Source: Apostichopus japonicus
Taxonomy: Eukaryota; Echinodermata; Holothuroidea; Aspidochirotida; Stichopodidae
Length of the DNA stretch: 64,000 nucleotides
Direction: 5' to 3'
NCBI RefSeq assembly: GCF_037975245.1
Contig: NC_092571.1
Coordinates: forward strand, 13,544,917 to 13,608,916
Positions within the stretch are counted from its first letter, which is position 1, and each line of letters opens with the position of its first letter. Below the pieces are notes generated by a model. The model saw only the letters and a program-made list of their open reading frames with translations, did not search any database and was not told the origin of the DNA. A program made the position numbers and the translations under genes. Of this stretch, positions 22,920-34,416 are shown in pieces.

Positions 22920-23732
22920 TCGTAATACGTACGATCTACGTTTTACCAGTGACGTGGCCCGTCAGAAGGGTGTCACGTTGCTGAGTAACGTCGAGGGGAT
23001 GACAGTTACCCAGTTACTCCATTACGAGCGATCTGTATAGGTAAATCTCATCCATGTAGGACTAGAGGTGCGGCAGGAACTTGTCTCAACTGTTTTAGGT
23101 CGGTTTGGGGCTGTCAAGGCTGCCAAAATGTGCTCCTATGCACAGGCCCCTGGGTATTGAACGGGCACCGACAGCTTAGGATCGACCTGAAACAGGACAT
23201 TCCCTCCTTCCTAATTATTGCAGGGCATAAAGCCCACGTGCGATATCCATGTCAGCCCCGTACCTGCTTCGGGTGTGAGGAGACCGGGCACGAAGCTAAG
23301 GGTTGGCCGAACAAGAAATGTGGGCGCTGTCTTTGTCTTGGGCATGATAGCACCGCATGCCAAAACGAGGTTGTGTGCTCAAACTGTGGGAAGGATGGAC
23401 ATGTTTCTATGAGTAATAGTGGAATAAGTCTAAGGCGTCAAGTTCCGACGCACCTACTGCCTCGGATGGGAGCTTCACGAGAGGAGGGGGAATCTGATGG
23501 GATTTTACCCTCCCCTGCACCTGGTTCACCCTCTTACGACGTTGCAGACCCCAACTCTGATCCCACACCACCTCCACCACACCGCGAAGCGGACACATGG
23601 TCTCTACCGGCTTCCCCCATCAACTCGTCCAGCTCCGTCCCCATTCCGGCGCCGGTGTCGCCAGATCCGGAAGCTCTGTCTGACGGCGACTCCGGAGGCT
23701 CGGTGGTCATCAAGTCTCTGGAGGCTCGGTGA
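22920..23732 (+). pseudogene. LINE ORF1 (gag-like, CCHC zinc knuckles), broken
   Basis: ORF1 proteins of Tx1/L1-type LINEs bind the element's RNA in the cytoplasmic particle. The open part (from 23,130) holds KAHVRYPCQPRTCFGC and three knuckles of the C-x2-C-x4-H-x4-C type. The first has Trp in place of the last cysteine, the second (CGRCLCLGHDSTAC) is complete, and the third (CSNCGKDGH) has lost its last cysteine. A Pro/Ser-rich tail follows. The upstream part, matching the N-terminal RRM-like region of the copy at 37.0 kb, is split by stops. Confidence 0.75.
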
Positions 23733-23896
23733 TCACCGAGCCGAAACGTGCCACTGGGAGGAGCTGGTACGACAAGATGGGGGAACCCTCTATAAAAAGG
23801 TCGGCTTCAAGTGACGAATCGGACAATGATATGTCGTCTATGGCGCTTGAAGCTTACGGAATCGTCGTCGGCGTAGTTTTGCCTCATTGCACTCTC

Positions 23897-26330
23897 ATGG
23901 CCCATACACTTTCAGTTGCCACTTTGAACGTGAATGGCATGAGGGATCATCGCAAGCGCAGTCGCATTATCCAGTAATGTAAGTCAATGGAGGTCAACTG
24001 CGTTTGCCTGCAAGAAACACATTTGACACGCTGCCTTCCTTTTTTCCTTGTAGTGCATCATGTGTCATGGTCGGAGACTTTAACTGTGTCCCAGACTCGG
24101 GTCTTGACAGACTCGGGGCTTCTGTATCTGCTGGTCCTGACGCTGGGATCACAGAACTGGACAGATTCACTTCGGCACACCCTTTAGCCGATGTATGAAG
24201 GCATATGCACCCGTGTAGTACGGTGTATACGTGGGTGAGGCCCAACAGAGAAGATGCCTCCAGGATAGACGGAGTGTATGCGCCCGTAAGTTTTAGATTT
24301 TCGGGTTGCGTGACACTGAGCTGTCCGCCCTCTGACCATTACACTGTTGTAGCACGTTTTCTTTTGCCTTCCATATTCCCGATCGGGCGGGGCCTATGGA
24401 AGCTTAACGGTCAGATTATTGGCGAGGCAGAGTTCCGCCAAGGTTTCGAAACCAGGTACAAAGGATGGCAAAGATTGAAGCCGGCCTTTGCCTCTACATC
24501 CCAATGGTGGGATGGTTTCAAGTTGCGCATCAAACGCTACGCAATTCAGTATTGCGTGACCCGCGCACGGCGGCGGAGAGAAGTTCTTGAAGCTGTGCGC
24601 GGAGGTGAAGTTTGGCGACCCCTCTGCTGTCATCGCTTTGCAGACTTATCTCGATGAAAAGTACCACGGTGCCCGCGTCAGGGCCTGTGTCGAAGCGGTG
24701 GAGGCTGAGGAGCGCAATTCACTGAGGGTTTACCATTCCGTTAGCCCATCCGTGTCCCATCAGTGCGCGCTACTAATGGGACCGTGGTTGGCGACCCTCA
24801 CGGCATTGTCTGCGTGTACAAAGATTATTATTCGAGTCTGTTTGCGCGTGGCAATATCGACTTGTCGGCACAGGCCGAATTATTGAGGGGAATCTCAAAA
24901 ACTGTTCCCCACGAAGTTAATGATATTTTGGGGCGGAATAACCACTGTTGAGCTTTGAAAGGCGCTTTCGAAGATGAAGAATGGCAAGTCCCCGGGCTCC
25001 GACGGGCTTCCGGGAAGGTTCTACCGAACCTTCTGGGCTATAATCGGACCCGACATCAGAGTCGTCTTCGAAGACGCCTTCCAAAACGAACTGTTAAAAT
25101 AAAGTCAACGTCTGGGCATGATTACTTTGCTGCCCAAGTATGGGGACCCCTTGGATCCCCATAACAAGCGCCAGATCACTTTGTTAAATGTGGACTACAA
25201 GTTGCTGGCTAAGGCTTTGTGCAACCGCCTTGCACTGGCTATGCCGCACCTTGTGGGTGATCTCCAGACGTGTGCAGTGAAGGGTCATTGCATCCAGCAG
25301 AAACTTGGGGTTGATGCGCGACTTGACCGACTTTGTTATTGAGCGTGATCTGCCATGTGCATTGGTCTCTCTTGACCGGCAGAAGGCCTTTAACATGGTG
25401 GATCGCGGTTTTTTAATGAATGTATTAGAGATGTTTCAGTTGCACCCAAATTTTTGTAAATGGATTTCTGTTTTGTATCAGGAAAGTTTCAGTTCCGTGA
25501 TCGTTAATGGGTTTTGTTCAGAGGTTTTTAACGTGGAGAGGGAGTGCGCCAGGGGTGCTATCTGTCTCCATTACTTTATAATTTGTATAGCGAGTCCCTC
25601 TCCCGTCTTTTCTTTTGGAAAGGGACTCGAGCCTTGTTCGATTCGTTGTGCTAGGGGTGCCAAAGTGAAATGCGTTCAATATGCAGATTACGTCACGTGT
25701 GTTGTTTCGAGTCTGGGCTCCTTTCGTGCCCTCTCGTAGGATTTATCTATCTCTGAGAGAGCTACCGGGCGAAGTTGAATCCAGACAAGACAAAGGGTCT
25801 TCGCCTTGGTAGCTGGAGATACAGAGACTTACCATTCAGTGCATCGTGGTCGGGTCAGAATATCAAAATTAATGGTATATGGTTCGGATACGATGCACCT
25901 TGTGATGTCACCTGGAACGAGAGGGCTGAGGTATTTGAGAGCAGGCTCGAAACCTTTGGCACCCGCTGGTTTTCGATCTTGGGGAAAGTCACCGTTATTA
26001 ATTGTTTTGTTGTGCCCATCTTGTGGTACCCGGGCGCGGTGTACCCAATTTCGCGTCGCGTCTTGGTGCGGTTGGAGAGAGCGATATTTCCGTTCATTTG
26101 GTCGGGTGGTACAGAGCTTGTCAAGACTTGTTTGGAGGAATAGATGTGAGATGGTTTTTAGGTGGAAATTTGCCAGTTGGCAAGCAGTCCTGGAGGCGGT
26201 GAAGTGTGACATTCGCCTTCAGGTTGAAGGCGATTTTCGCCGTTTATCTGGGGCTGCCTTTTTTGGACGCTGTTGTGCTGGGGAGGGGTGTTTCGTTTCG
26301 CTGCGTGCTGTTCGTCCTTTTGTGGTTTTT
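23897..26330 (+). pseudogene. LINE ORF2 (endonuclease and reverse transcriptase), broken
   Basis: It starts with MAHTLSVATLNVNGMRDHRK, the usual N-terminus of an apurinic-type endonuclease domain, and stops after 26 codons. Later pieces give CLQETH, VMVGDFNCVPDSG, SRIDGVYAPVSF and PPSDHYTV (endonuclease), ITLLNVDYKLLAKALCNRL and LVSLDRQKAFNMVDRGF (reverse transcriptase), and VQYADYVT. In that last piece the second Asp of the catalytic YADD is replaced by Tyr. The frame changes many times, the C-terminal region is largely deleted, and no activity is expected. Confidence 0.8.
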
Positions 26331-26497
26331 TGAGTGTTTGAGTTGGTGGTTGGGGGTTTGTCTCTGCAGGTCTGTAGGCTTATCTACTTTTTTGGCTCGC
26401 TTGACTTAAGTTTTGTTTGTCAGAATGGGATGGTTGGGTAGTGCCGTTTAGCCGTGGCGTTTTGGATCCCGCAGGGCGGGTAACGTAAAAAGCATTT

Positions 26498-26735
26498 TGC
26501 CCCAGTAGCTCTCTCAAAAATAGATAAATCCTCAGACTCGAAACCACACACGTGACCACATCTGCATATTGAACGCATTTCACTTTGGCCGCACATGGCA
26601 CAACGAATGGAAAAATTCTCAAGTCCCTTTCTAAAAGCCTAGAGTGAGACTCGCTAAACAAAACATGATGGAGACAGGGGACACCCCTGGCGTAACCCTC
26701 TCTCTACGATATAAACTTCAGAACAAAATCCATTA
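26498..26735 (-). pseudogene. Inverted LINE reverse transcriptase fragment
   Basis: It encodes SLSRLL-like FSESHSRLLERDLR and VKCVQYADVVTCVVSSL, matching the motif C region of ORF2 (YADD mutated to YADV). It is joined in opposite orientation immediately after the 3' tip of the plus-strand LINE. Confidence 0.7.
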
Positions 26736-27996
26736 ATCATATGGAAAACAAATACAATGAATAATCTCCGCCTGTGTACTCTTTTTGGAATAAATGATGC
26801 TAATATGAACGTTTCAAAGAATGAAATAAAACTTTCGGCTCAGTCAGACTGTTGCATTCTAAAAGCAACATCCATAGACGGACGATGGATAATGTAACTT
26901 CACAAAAAAAGGGGGACGTTTTGTCCTACATAAACAAACTTTAAATTATAATTTTACTTATCCAACCTAATCAACCACATTGTTAATAGAATTTAAATAA
27001 ATAATGGCATTGAAAAAAATTAACTTAAAGAGATGCTTTAAGCACAAGTATATATGTTATCGCACTTTTTTAATGGTTCAAAAATAGTAATACTATCAAA
27101 TAAATCACTATTTGTTAAATGTGATGTAATAACAGCAACGTTGTTTTTATTTTGAAGTAGTTGATGACATATCAAGAGAAGAAGTTATGTTTGGCACAAA
27201 TTAATCAAATTAGGAATTGGATGAAGCATGTCTTCATATATTTTGTTCATAGAAAAACACAATACTTTCTTCCTCCGCATAAGGGTTAAAGTTTTTAAAT
27301 GCATTTAACAGCCACTGCAAAACTCGCAATGGCATAAACTTACTTATTTTATTGTTACTCATTTCGTAACTACCGAGCTGTCTGGAATGTGTTGAAAAGA
27401 ATCCCTACAAAGAAAAATCTCTGTTTATCCGAGACAGTCGTTAATCACTAAACTTATTAATGAGAGTATCATAAAAATACAGTGTGCTTTGTTTCGTTAT
27501 TGAACATTGTTTGAAAACAGATTAGATTAAAAACAAATCAATTAAGGAAGTAATTTTTCACGAATCAAAGCAACTATTCAAATCGTTAGCCTGTATGTAG
27601 GAAAAACAGAAGAGAAATTACACTTCTATGTTTTACTTTCACAATTGAAAGCATGGTAAGTTTAAAAAAAAAGTGGCAATTACATTTTCTCACGAATGAC
27701 CTTTATAACCATTCTTTGCAATAATCTTTTATAGTTTATATCAACTTTACTAACTTTGAATTCAAAGGTGTTTATTATGTGATGATTGTATTCATTGATC
27801 GTTATAACATTAAACTTATATTCGTGACACAAAATACCAGTTATAATGTTAGTGTTAATATTACACTAATGAATGTTACAGCAATAAAATATGCAAATAC
27901 TGAACTAGAAATTTTCATAAAGAATGTCGCTGTCTTGTTTTCTTTAAGATACATTTTCCCGTTCAAATAACGTAAAGACTTAAAGTAATGACTTAC
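26736..27996. other. Start of unit 2, non-coding
   Basis: From about 26,921 onward it matches 48,607-49,737 closely, and this point marks the left limit of the shared unit. No gene is supportable. Confidence 0.5.
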
Positions 27997-28395
27997 CTTG
28001 ATCGGTTCTGGAGAATGTTAAATTCACATCTGTCAGCACACTGTGATGTAGAAAGGGACTTCAACTGTTCCTGGGTACAGATGCATCCAATGGTTGAGTT
28101 CTGATCACAATAAGTAACGTAGACTAAAAGCTCTTTAGTCCGTTATTAGCTGTGTAATGTTTCCGATAATCACAGCCCTCGCATTGGATTACTTCCAGAT
28201 TTATCGGTGGAAACCCGTCTGTTATTGAACAAGATAGGGCGACGTGTTATAGGATGGAGATGAGGAGAGGCCTTGCCATATAAGAGGTGTAGAAGGCTGG
28301 TATAATGTAAAGAGTTGTTAGATGTGATGAGAGTAAAGTGTATACGCGAGTTATCATCAGTCTATGATATATGATAAGTAGAAACACCTGAGAGC
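27997..28395 (-). pseudogene. D2: truncated A-like Ig relic
   Basis: The second Ig domain of the A/D type is recognisable (a splice donor AAG|GTAAGT, and sequence for the CDQNS region and the linker), but small indels break the frame at several places and the first domain is almost entirely missing. It is near-identical to D3. Confidence 0.7.
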
Positions 28396-28980
28396 GTTTT
28401 ACTGTACTTTAATAATTATCTTGTTAGGAATTCATTGTTTATGCGTACATCGATAGTAAACGTATTTGATACTTGAGTCTGTAAGGGATAAAAAACACTG
28501 AAATACGAAAATGTTGTGAGGCAAGACAACCTTGAACTTAGAATACTTTTCATATATTTAATGAGACGGAATTGATCTTGTGCGTGATAGTAAGTTGTGG
28601 ACTGCATGAAAAACGAACAACAACATTACAAGACACCCATGTCTCTTTTGTAAGCCGACGAGGAGTGTGCATAAGTTTAAAACTTAAAGTAGCCTTCAAG
28701 TTTATGCGGTACTATTACCAGCCCTATCGACGGAGAAATTATTCCAACCAGGATGCCAAAAGTATCACTCTCCCACGAAATATAATTTAAAGAGTGCTAA
28801 GCAATTTATGACTGCAACCCATTTTACTGGGCCAATAGTTTCGGTATTATCCCCAGCCCACTCCTGCTAGTTTATATAAAAGCACGTGTTTTGCCACTAA
28901 AAACATGAACGAGGTATGAATAATACATTGAAAGCACCGGTGACCTAGAATCGCTTGAAGCAGATAACAGTTTGTCTTAC
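28396..28980. other. Non-coding stretch between D2 and C2
   Basis: It is matched at 50.13-50.6 kb with a roughly 20-base and larger indels. No gene is supportable. Confidence 0.45.
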
Positions 28981-29776
28981 CTGGATATGTCTTTGGAACT
29001 TCACAAGCACAACTATTAGAGCAACTGGTGTTGGACATGAAGTCCAAGTGTCCCCGAGTAGCAACAAAGCCAACTGTTGAAGTACTACTACACGAAGTAA
29101 TATAAATTTTAAACACATTAAATGTTACTTTTAAGTGAATAATAGTGTTTCTCAAAATTCCCTCTTTTCAATAGCAAGCAACTCTACAACTGGATATATT
29201 TGTCTGGTCTTGAACATGTCAGTTCAAAGTGAAAATTATTATTCTGAAGTAAAGTAAGAGTTTTCATGTCACAAAGGGGAGGTGAAGGAGGATGATAAAC
29301 TGTAAACAGACGGTAAGTATGCTGCAGGAGAGTAGCATGTATAATATTATGATCATAATCGACCAATGGCACATGGTAAGTTCCAGCATCTTCTGGTTGG
29401 AGGTTTAGAACTGTAAAACCCAAATCATAAAAATGCGATGAATAATTTTCAAGTGAGTAATTAAAATAAATATTGATTTACTATATGCTCACCATTTGAC
29501 CATAACAGCTCAGTTTCAGCAAAGGTACGGGCAGATGTCACTCCGATGTGGGCCATCTCAGTGAAGTTCAACTGAAATCGTAGTATATATATATAATTCA
29601 TATTTATATGAAAAGGAAATATCTCAGAAGGCAAAGTCACATCCTACAACAGAATAAAAACCTGTCAATCTGATAGCTGGTCCATCTTGACAATTAAAAT
29701 TACAATCGATACACTCAGACAATGACATTTACTGGGACATTACGACAAATAAAATAAAAAATTGTAAAATCTCCAT
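28981..29776 (-). pseudogene. C2: two-Ig-domain gene, decayed
   Basis: It aligns with C1 over its length: a start with a hydrophobic leader (MEILQFFILFVVMSQ), the cysteine cluster, DAGTYHVPL, the YHPPSPPLC linker and a second domain ending at CCAG|GTAAGA. It has a TAA in the leader, a Cys-to-Phe change in the cluster (GFYSVVGCD), the TGA shared with C1 at 29,624-29,626, a TA-repeat frameshift in the loop behind it, and further frameshifts. It is not functional. Confidence 0.8.
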
Positions 29777-29966
29777 TTGTAAAGATATCTGATCTTTAAC
29801 AATGATTATCATGTACGTTACGAACACCGCTGTCTAACTCTGCAGTGTCGTCTTTAACAATGTTTACGCTGTGCTTTATAACGACCGCCGACTAACTTTG
29901 CAGTGAAGTCTTCTTTCGATAGAAACCAATAGTAGACAGAAGGTATTCTAGAAGAGGTTAAGGATC

Positions 29967-29978
29967 GTGCGCATGCAC
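29967..29978. promoter_or_regulatory. NRF-1-like palindrome upstream of C2
   Basis: GTGCGCATGCAC lies about 190 bases before the C2 ATG and is kept although the gene is broken. Confidence 0.5.
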
Positions 29979-31504
29979 GGAAGTGTTAACACAGGAAAAT
30001 AAAATACTTTGGTCACAGTATTCAGTGAAATAATATAGTATTTCTCAATTCCTGTTAATCTGCCTTCGGAGTGTGGATTGTAGAAGGTAAAGAACCAATG
30101 TTTATTTTTCTCGCTTATCCTTTCAATGTTCAGCTTACCATTTGTTACTCTCAGAGAATGGATGATGATAACAAATGTACGAGTTATCTCTTCATAGTTT
30201 CCATTTGCAAACCATATGACTATATGACAGTAATGTGTGTGTGTGTGTATACAGGTAAATATAAACTAAACGCTGGTTATGCGAAATAATCCTTTGACGC
30301 TGTACATAGCTTTTGCGCCCGGTGCTTGGCTAAGTAACTTTTAAATGTTAAAGAATCGAAATCTCATTTATATTTCAATGAAATACTGCGTGAAATCTTA
30401 AAAAATGAAACGAAAATCGCCTTCAACCTGAAAAGCGAATGTCACACTGACAAGGTTGTGCAGAGATGTCGGTGGTTCTCTTAAAAAACAAACGGATGTG
30501 AACTGAATATGACTGAATGTTTCACATAGTGAACGTAGGGTAAGCAATGTCGCTTATTCTACTATTTAAATCTGCCATGAGCCCACACTACATCTTCACT
30601 CATTCGACATACACCAAAACGGAAACAACAGTCCACTTTTAATTACAAAAATATGCTGCCTCAACTAGGTCACCACACAAAGGTTATAAGTATTTCCTTA
30701 TATTTGTGCTAATATTTGTCCTTATATTTGTCCTAATACTTGTCATTTAGCCTTTGAAGAAGATCCTGCTAGAATCAAACGTCAGGCCAACTTACTTTTA
30801 CACATTCTCCCACACAAGCTCTCTAGTGGATAAGCAGTTTGCCAGCAGTTTTATTTTATTCTAATATTTAATTCATACTATTTTAGGCTCTAAGGTCAAA
30901 ATCTTATGTCAATCATGCAATTGTGCCGTCTTCCATGGTTATAACATGTTCTAATGTAGCTATATCCGCCCCTGCGTGCAGGTCTCCGTTTCTTAAAATT
31001 TAAGACTATTAAACAACATAACAAGGCTTCTTTGTATCACTGTACTTATCAATAAATATCACTTGAAGAAAGTTCACGTGTTTTTGTACGTTAGCGTTGA
31101 ACGTTTACAAAAATGAACCTGGCAATGACAGGACAGGAATACCAGGAGGCGCCTGTAAAATGGAGCTTGGGATCAAAAACAAGAAGTCCCTTAACCATAC
31201 CCACCAGCCCACCGACTTCGGAGCAACGTGTGCAAGGAAACACTGGGCTTAAAGTCATTTTGGATTAAAATTGGATACTTCAACATTAACGGGGAATAAG
31301 CAGTTAGAAAAGTAAAAGTTTCTGTTGGTATGATTTAGTATTCAGAAATTGGTCTTGGATAGTTTGTTAAATTTGAACGATTCTTTTCTTCTTGGGGTGG
31401 GGTATATTTATATGTTAAGCGATGGCTATACAAATAATGAATAGACACTTTTTTCTTTCATATCATTTGCGTACACGGTTGATAATAAAAATGACAATAA
31501 ACTC
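29979..31504. other. Non-coding interval between C2 and A2
   Basis: It is about 98 percent identical to 51.6-53.1 kb by eye and more distant from 5.4-6.1 kb. It includes a short GT-type repeat near 30,235. No downstream exon of A2 could be supported. Confidence 0.5.
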
Positions 31505-31506
31505 AC

Positions 31507-32341
31507 CTGGATTACTTTTAGAGATGTTAAACTCACATCGGCCAGAATACTGCGGTGTAGAAAAGAACTCCAGCTGTTCCTGAGTAGCGATGCATCCAAC
31601 GATTGAGTTCTGATCACAAGACATGACGTTAATAGAAAGCTCTTGAATACCGTTATCATCTATGTAATGTTTCTGAAAATCACAGCCGTCGGTCTCAATC
31701 ATTTCCAGATTTATCGGTGGAAACCCGTTTGTTATTGAACAAGATATAGTTACGTGGTAAGAGCCAGATGGGGATGAGGAGGGGCCTTGACAAACAAGAG
31801 GTGTAGGAGGTTGGTAGACTGTAAAGATATGATAGGTGTAATGAGAGTAAAGAGTATACGGGGAGTAAGAATCAGCCAATGACAGATGATAAGTACCAGC
31901 ATCCTCTCGTTGAAGGTTTAAGATGGAGAAAGAAAAATCAACCTTAGTAACTTCAGGTCGGTAGTGGGATAGATCTTCCTCGATATATTCTATTTTTACT
32001 TCAAATAAATATCGATTGACTGTCTGATTCTGTCTGATTTGTATGGCATTGAATGAGTAAGTTCCTTTAGAGGGAACGTCTCCATTAGTACGTCCGGTAA
32101 AGTTCATCGCTACTCGTAAACCATATATGTATACATCTATTTCATGTATAGATAATATAATATGATCTTTATTAACAGCAATATCCGAGAACGAGAGGTC
32201 ACAGCCTAGCATAGCATAGCATTCCTTTGAATTTACTGTTCGTCCTTCTGTGCAGTGATAGTTACAACCGATAACATTACAAGTATATAATACCAGGAAA
32301 ATGGCAAGATGAAACAACTTTGAACCAATGTAACCATCCAT
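31507..32341 (-). CDS. A2: signal peptide plus two Ig domains, hybrid copy
   Basis: The exon encodes about 278 residues: signal peptide (AIFLVLYTCNVIG), cluster CNYHC...ECYAMLGCD, V-like domain 1 (DAGTYHLSL; glycosylation sites NFT, NQT) and domain 2 with six cysteines, ending CCAG|GTGAGT in phase 1. The second domain differs from A3 by about one residue in 100 (Thr for Pro in EMIETDG). The first domain differs at about 30 of 145 positions from A3 and similarly from A1. Upstream of the ATG the DNA is instead closest to A1. A2 therefore sits on the duplication junction. No membrane segment or later exon is visible. Confidence 0.85.
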
Positions 32342-32450
32342 GTTTTAATAACTAACGACTTTTAAAGTTGTCCAACGTCGCAGACGTGCGTTTGTGCCTA
32401 CATTTATTTTGAAAACTCTTATTAGAGATAGAAAGTGATCTTTGTTACAG

Positions 32451-32460
32451 TGCGCATGCG
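32451..32460. promoter_or_regulatory. NRF-1-like palindrome upstream of A2
   Basis: TGCGCATGCG lies 110 bases before the A2 ATG, within a block nearly identical to that of A1. Confidence 0.6.
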
Positions 32461-33777
32461 TTAATTTGCTTTCAACTGTGCATGACTGGAAAATATATTT
32501 CCGACATGACAACATGCATGTACGAGTGTGTTTCGAAATTTAAACCTCGCTTTGTTTTTCTATTTAATTTGATTAGTTATATTAGCTAAGAAGTAGGCTA
32601 ATGATTTTAATATAACATTGTTATTTAATGAAAAAATATATTTTTAAGGGTGTTCGTATGAATCGTTTGTTGTCCTTGTTTGTGTTCTTGCTATTTATTT
32701 AATGCTTAAATTCGGCTTTTGAAACAGTACCCTCCGGTTACGTCAAAACAAGTTTTAGTATGTAAAGAATGTCATTACTATACTTTCATACTGAGTTAGA
32801 CCGAGTAAAACAGAGAATACAACGTGGAGCTTGAAATGAAGCATTGACAGAACATAAGCATATATACATTATCTTCATCATTGTAAAGTGATACATTCTT
32901 CAAAAACGGAATGACTGTACCTGAAAGTGATGACGCTCTCACGTGAAAATTTAACAAAACTGAATTCGTGAGCATTCTACTTTCAACTGCTCTGGTGACC
33001 TGACGAGTGAATTCAAAATGTGATGCAACAGTGTAGATAAGAACTTATTAGCAATTGAAGCCTAAAATAACATCTTCCATATGAGGTATTGAGGTATATA
33101 TGAGGTAACAAAAAAATCCGGATTTACTATTCTGTTTTTTCTTTTGTTGGTTTCACATCCAGGTAAATTAATATATTCATGGTACTCGATCATCCGCATC
33201 AAATTATTTTTAGTGTTACTTTATCACAGTTTAAATACAACAGGCTCGTGGACTCATATGGTAGGAAGATTAGTAAAACGCACTTACAAATGGTGAGACC
33301 TTTATTTACCTTCCATTGCTTTTTTGGTAGAATCTTCGTTTTCAAAGAATATTTCAAAATTTGGCAAAGAACTGAATATCAGTCTCCATTTTGAATGTCC
33401 CCTTACCAACCTTACCTAATAACCATCCGTTTATAATGGTAGTTCTATAATGTGGAAATATATTCAAATTCACTTCAGAAAACGAAAAGACACATGATGC
33501 CATCCTTGCTAACGAATAAAGTTTTCTTTTGTATTACTTTTTATTAAACTTTTTTATTATTTCTCGAACAGCTAATCACTTGGATATTTCAGTCCGTTTT
33601 TTTCTTGTTCAATCAAAATAACTTTTTCATCAATGCATGTAAAGAATTTTTAAATTTACAGTAACGTTTTGCCAGATGTTTATATGGTTTTGGTTACTCT
33701 GAGCATATGTCTCTAACACTCGACGGCTTTTAGTCATACATAAATGGGTATGAGTAGATAAATGTTAGACAGAGCTT
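32461..33777. other. Non-coding interval between A2 and B2
   Basis: It matches 7.06-8.47 kb, with about 150 bases missing near 33.33 kb that unit 3 retains, so the loss is in this copy. No Ig2 exon for B2 is seen. Confidence 0.5.
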
Positions 33778-33779
33778 AC

Positions 33780-34269
33780 CAAATAGACGGTATGTGTGTT
33801 GCAATACAGTCGGGCCGACAGTCCAGTCGCTGTTTGTAGACTTTATGTCAACTTGATAAGTTCCAGCATCGTCTAGTTGGATATTTAGGATTGAAAAATT
33901 AAAGGTAAAAAAGCAATCCTCATGGTCACAATAAAGGTATTCAACTTGGAATAGAAAACGATCATAAGTATGATCCTCATAATACCGGAACATTCCAGAG
34001 TAAAGAAAGGGAGTTGGAAGAACATCATCATCGGTAGCCAGTTCGGTGAAGTTCAAATCTAAATATATATATATAGATGAAAATGAATATGAAAATGAAT
34101 ATGAAAATGAAATTTTTGGAAACTTTAAGTCACAGCCTACAACCACATAACAGTCTGTTGAATTTACTGTAGGTCCATCTTGACAGTGATAATCACAATC
34201 AATATCTTCGGAAAATGAAAAAGTGATCAGAAAAATGAGAAAATAATGTATCACAGGTACAAATCCCAT
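33780..34269 (-). CDS. B2: signal peptide plus single Ig domain exon
   Basis: The exon encodes about 163 residues. Signal peptide (FLIFLITFSFSED), cysteine cluster CDYHC...DC...GCD, then the Ig domain with LNFTELA, YDRFLFQVEYL and DAGTYQV, ending TTTG|GTAAGC in phase 1. It is 12 bases longer than B1. The loop after GCD contains a threefold 12-base repeat that encodes SFSYSFSYSFS, an in-frame expansion. An additional pair of cysteines (YLYCD, EDCFF) is present in the C'-E region. About 30 residues differ from B1, while neighbouring non-coding DNA differs much less. Confidence 0.83.
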
Positions 34270-34404
34270 ATCGATAGATCGCGATATTGTGACAATTGTT
34301 CACAGTAAATATGATAAATTTATTGCAATATTTCGCGCATCTGTCTGTAAAGCGAGGAGCGCTGTTTATGAATCAAAACAAGGAGTTGTTCCTCAGTAAA
34401 ACCC

Positions 34405-34416
34405 GTGCATGCGCAC
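34405..34416. promoter_or_regulatory. NRF-1-like palindrome upstream of B2
   Basis: GTGCATGCGCAC is identical to the B1 site and lies about 137 bases before the ATG. Confidence 0.6.

Larger units (their letters stand above)
22359..26496 (+). mobile_element. Decayed, near full-length Tx1-type LINE
   Basis: Order and content are those of a two-ORF LINE: a 5' UTR-like segment (to about 22.9 kb), an ORF1 with zinc knuckles, an ORF2 with endonuclease and reverse transcriptase parts, and the 3' terminus GGGTAACGTAAAAAGCA. Many frameshifts and stops make it inactive, and part of ORF2 between the reverse transcriptase and the C-terminus is deleted. Copy II lacks this region. No clear target repeats were found. 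Confidence 0.8.
6450..31800. repeat. Tandem segmental duplication, copy I
   Basis: This segment repeats head to tail in the next 21.6 kb. Landmarks recur in the same order and orientation: the A1 upstream region, gene B, the TIR element, the LINE endonuclease fragment, the split U2-head SINE, the long non-coding stretch, and then D, C and the 3' half of gene A. By eye the non-coding identity is roughly 94-98 percent. Copy I is longer because it keeps about 5.2 kb (about 21,755-26,920) that copy II lacks. It also has its own LINE 3'-end insertion at 9350-9666. The limits are approximate and are inferred from where pairwise similarity changes partner inside gene A. Confidence 0.8.

Noticed and set aside
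26498-26735. Twin-priming (5' inversion) product of the plus-strand LINE
   Set aside because: Twin priming puts the inverted part on the 5' side; here it lies beyond the 3' tip, so a separate insertion or rearrangement is more likely.
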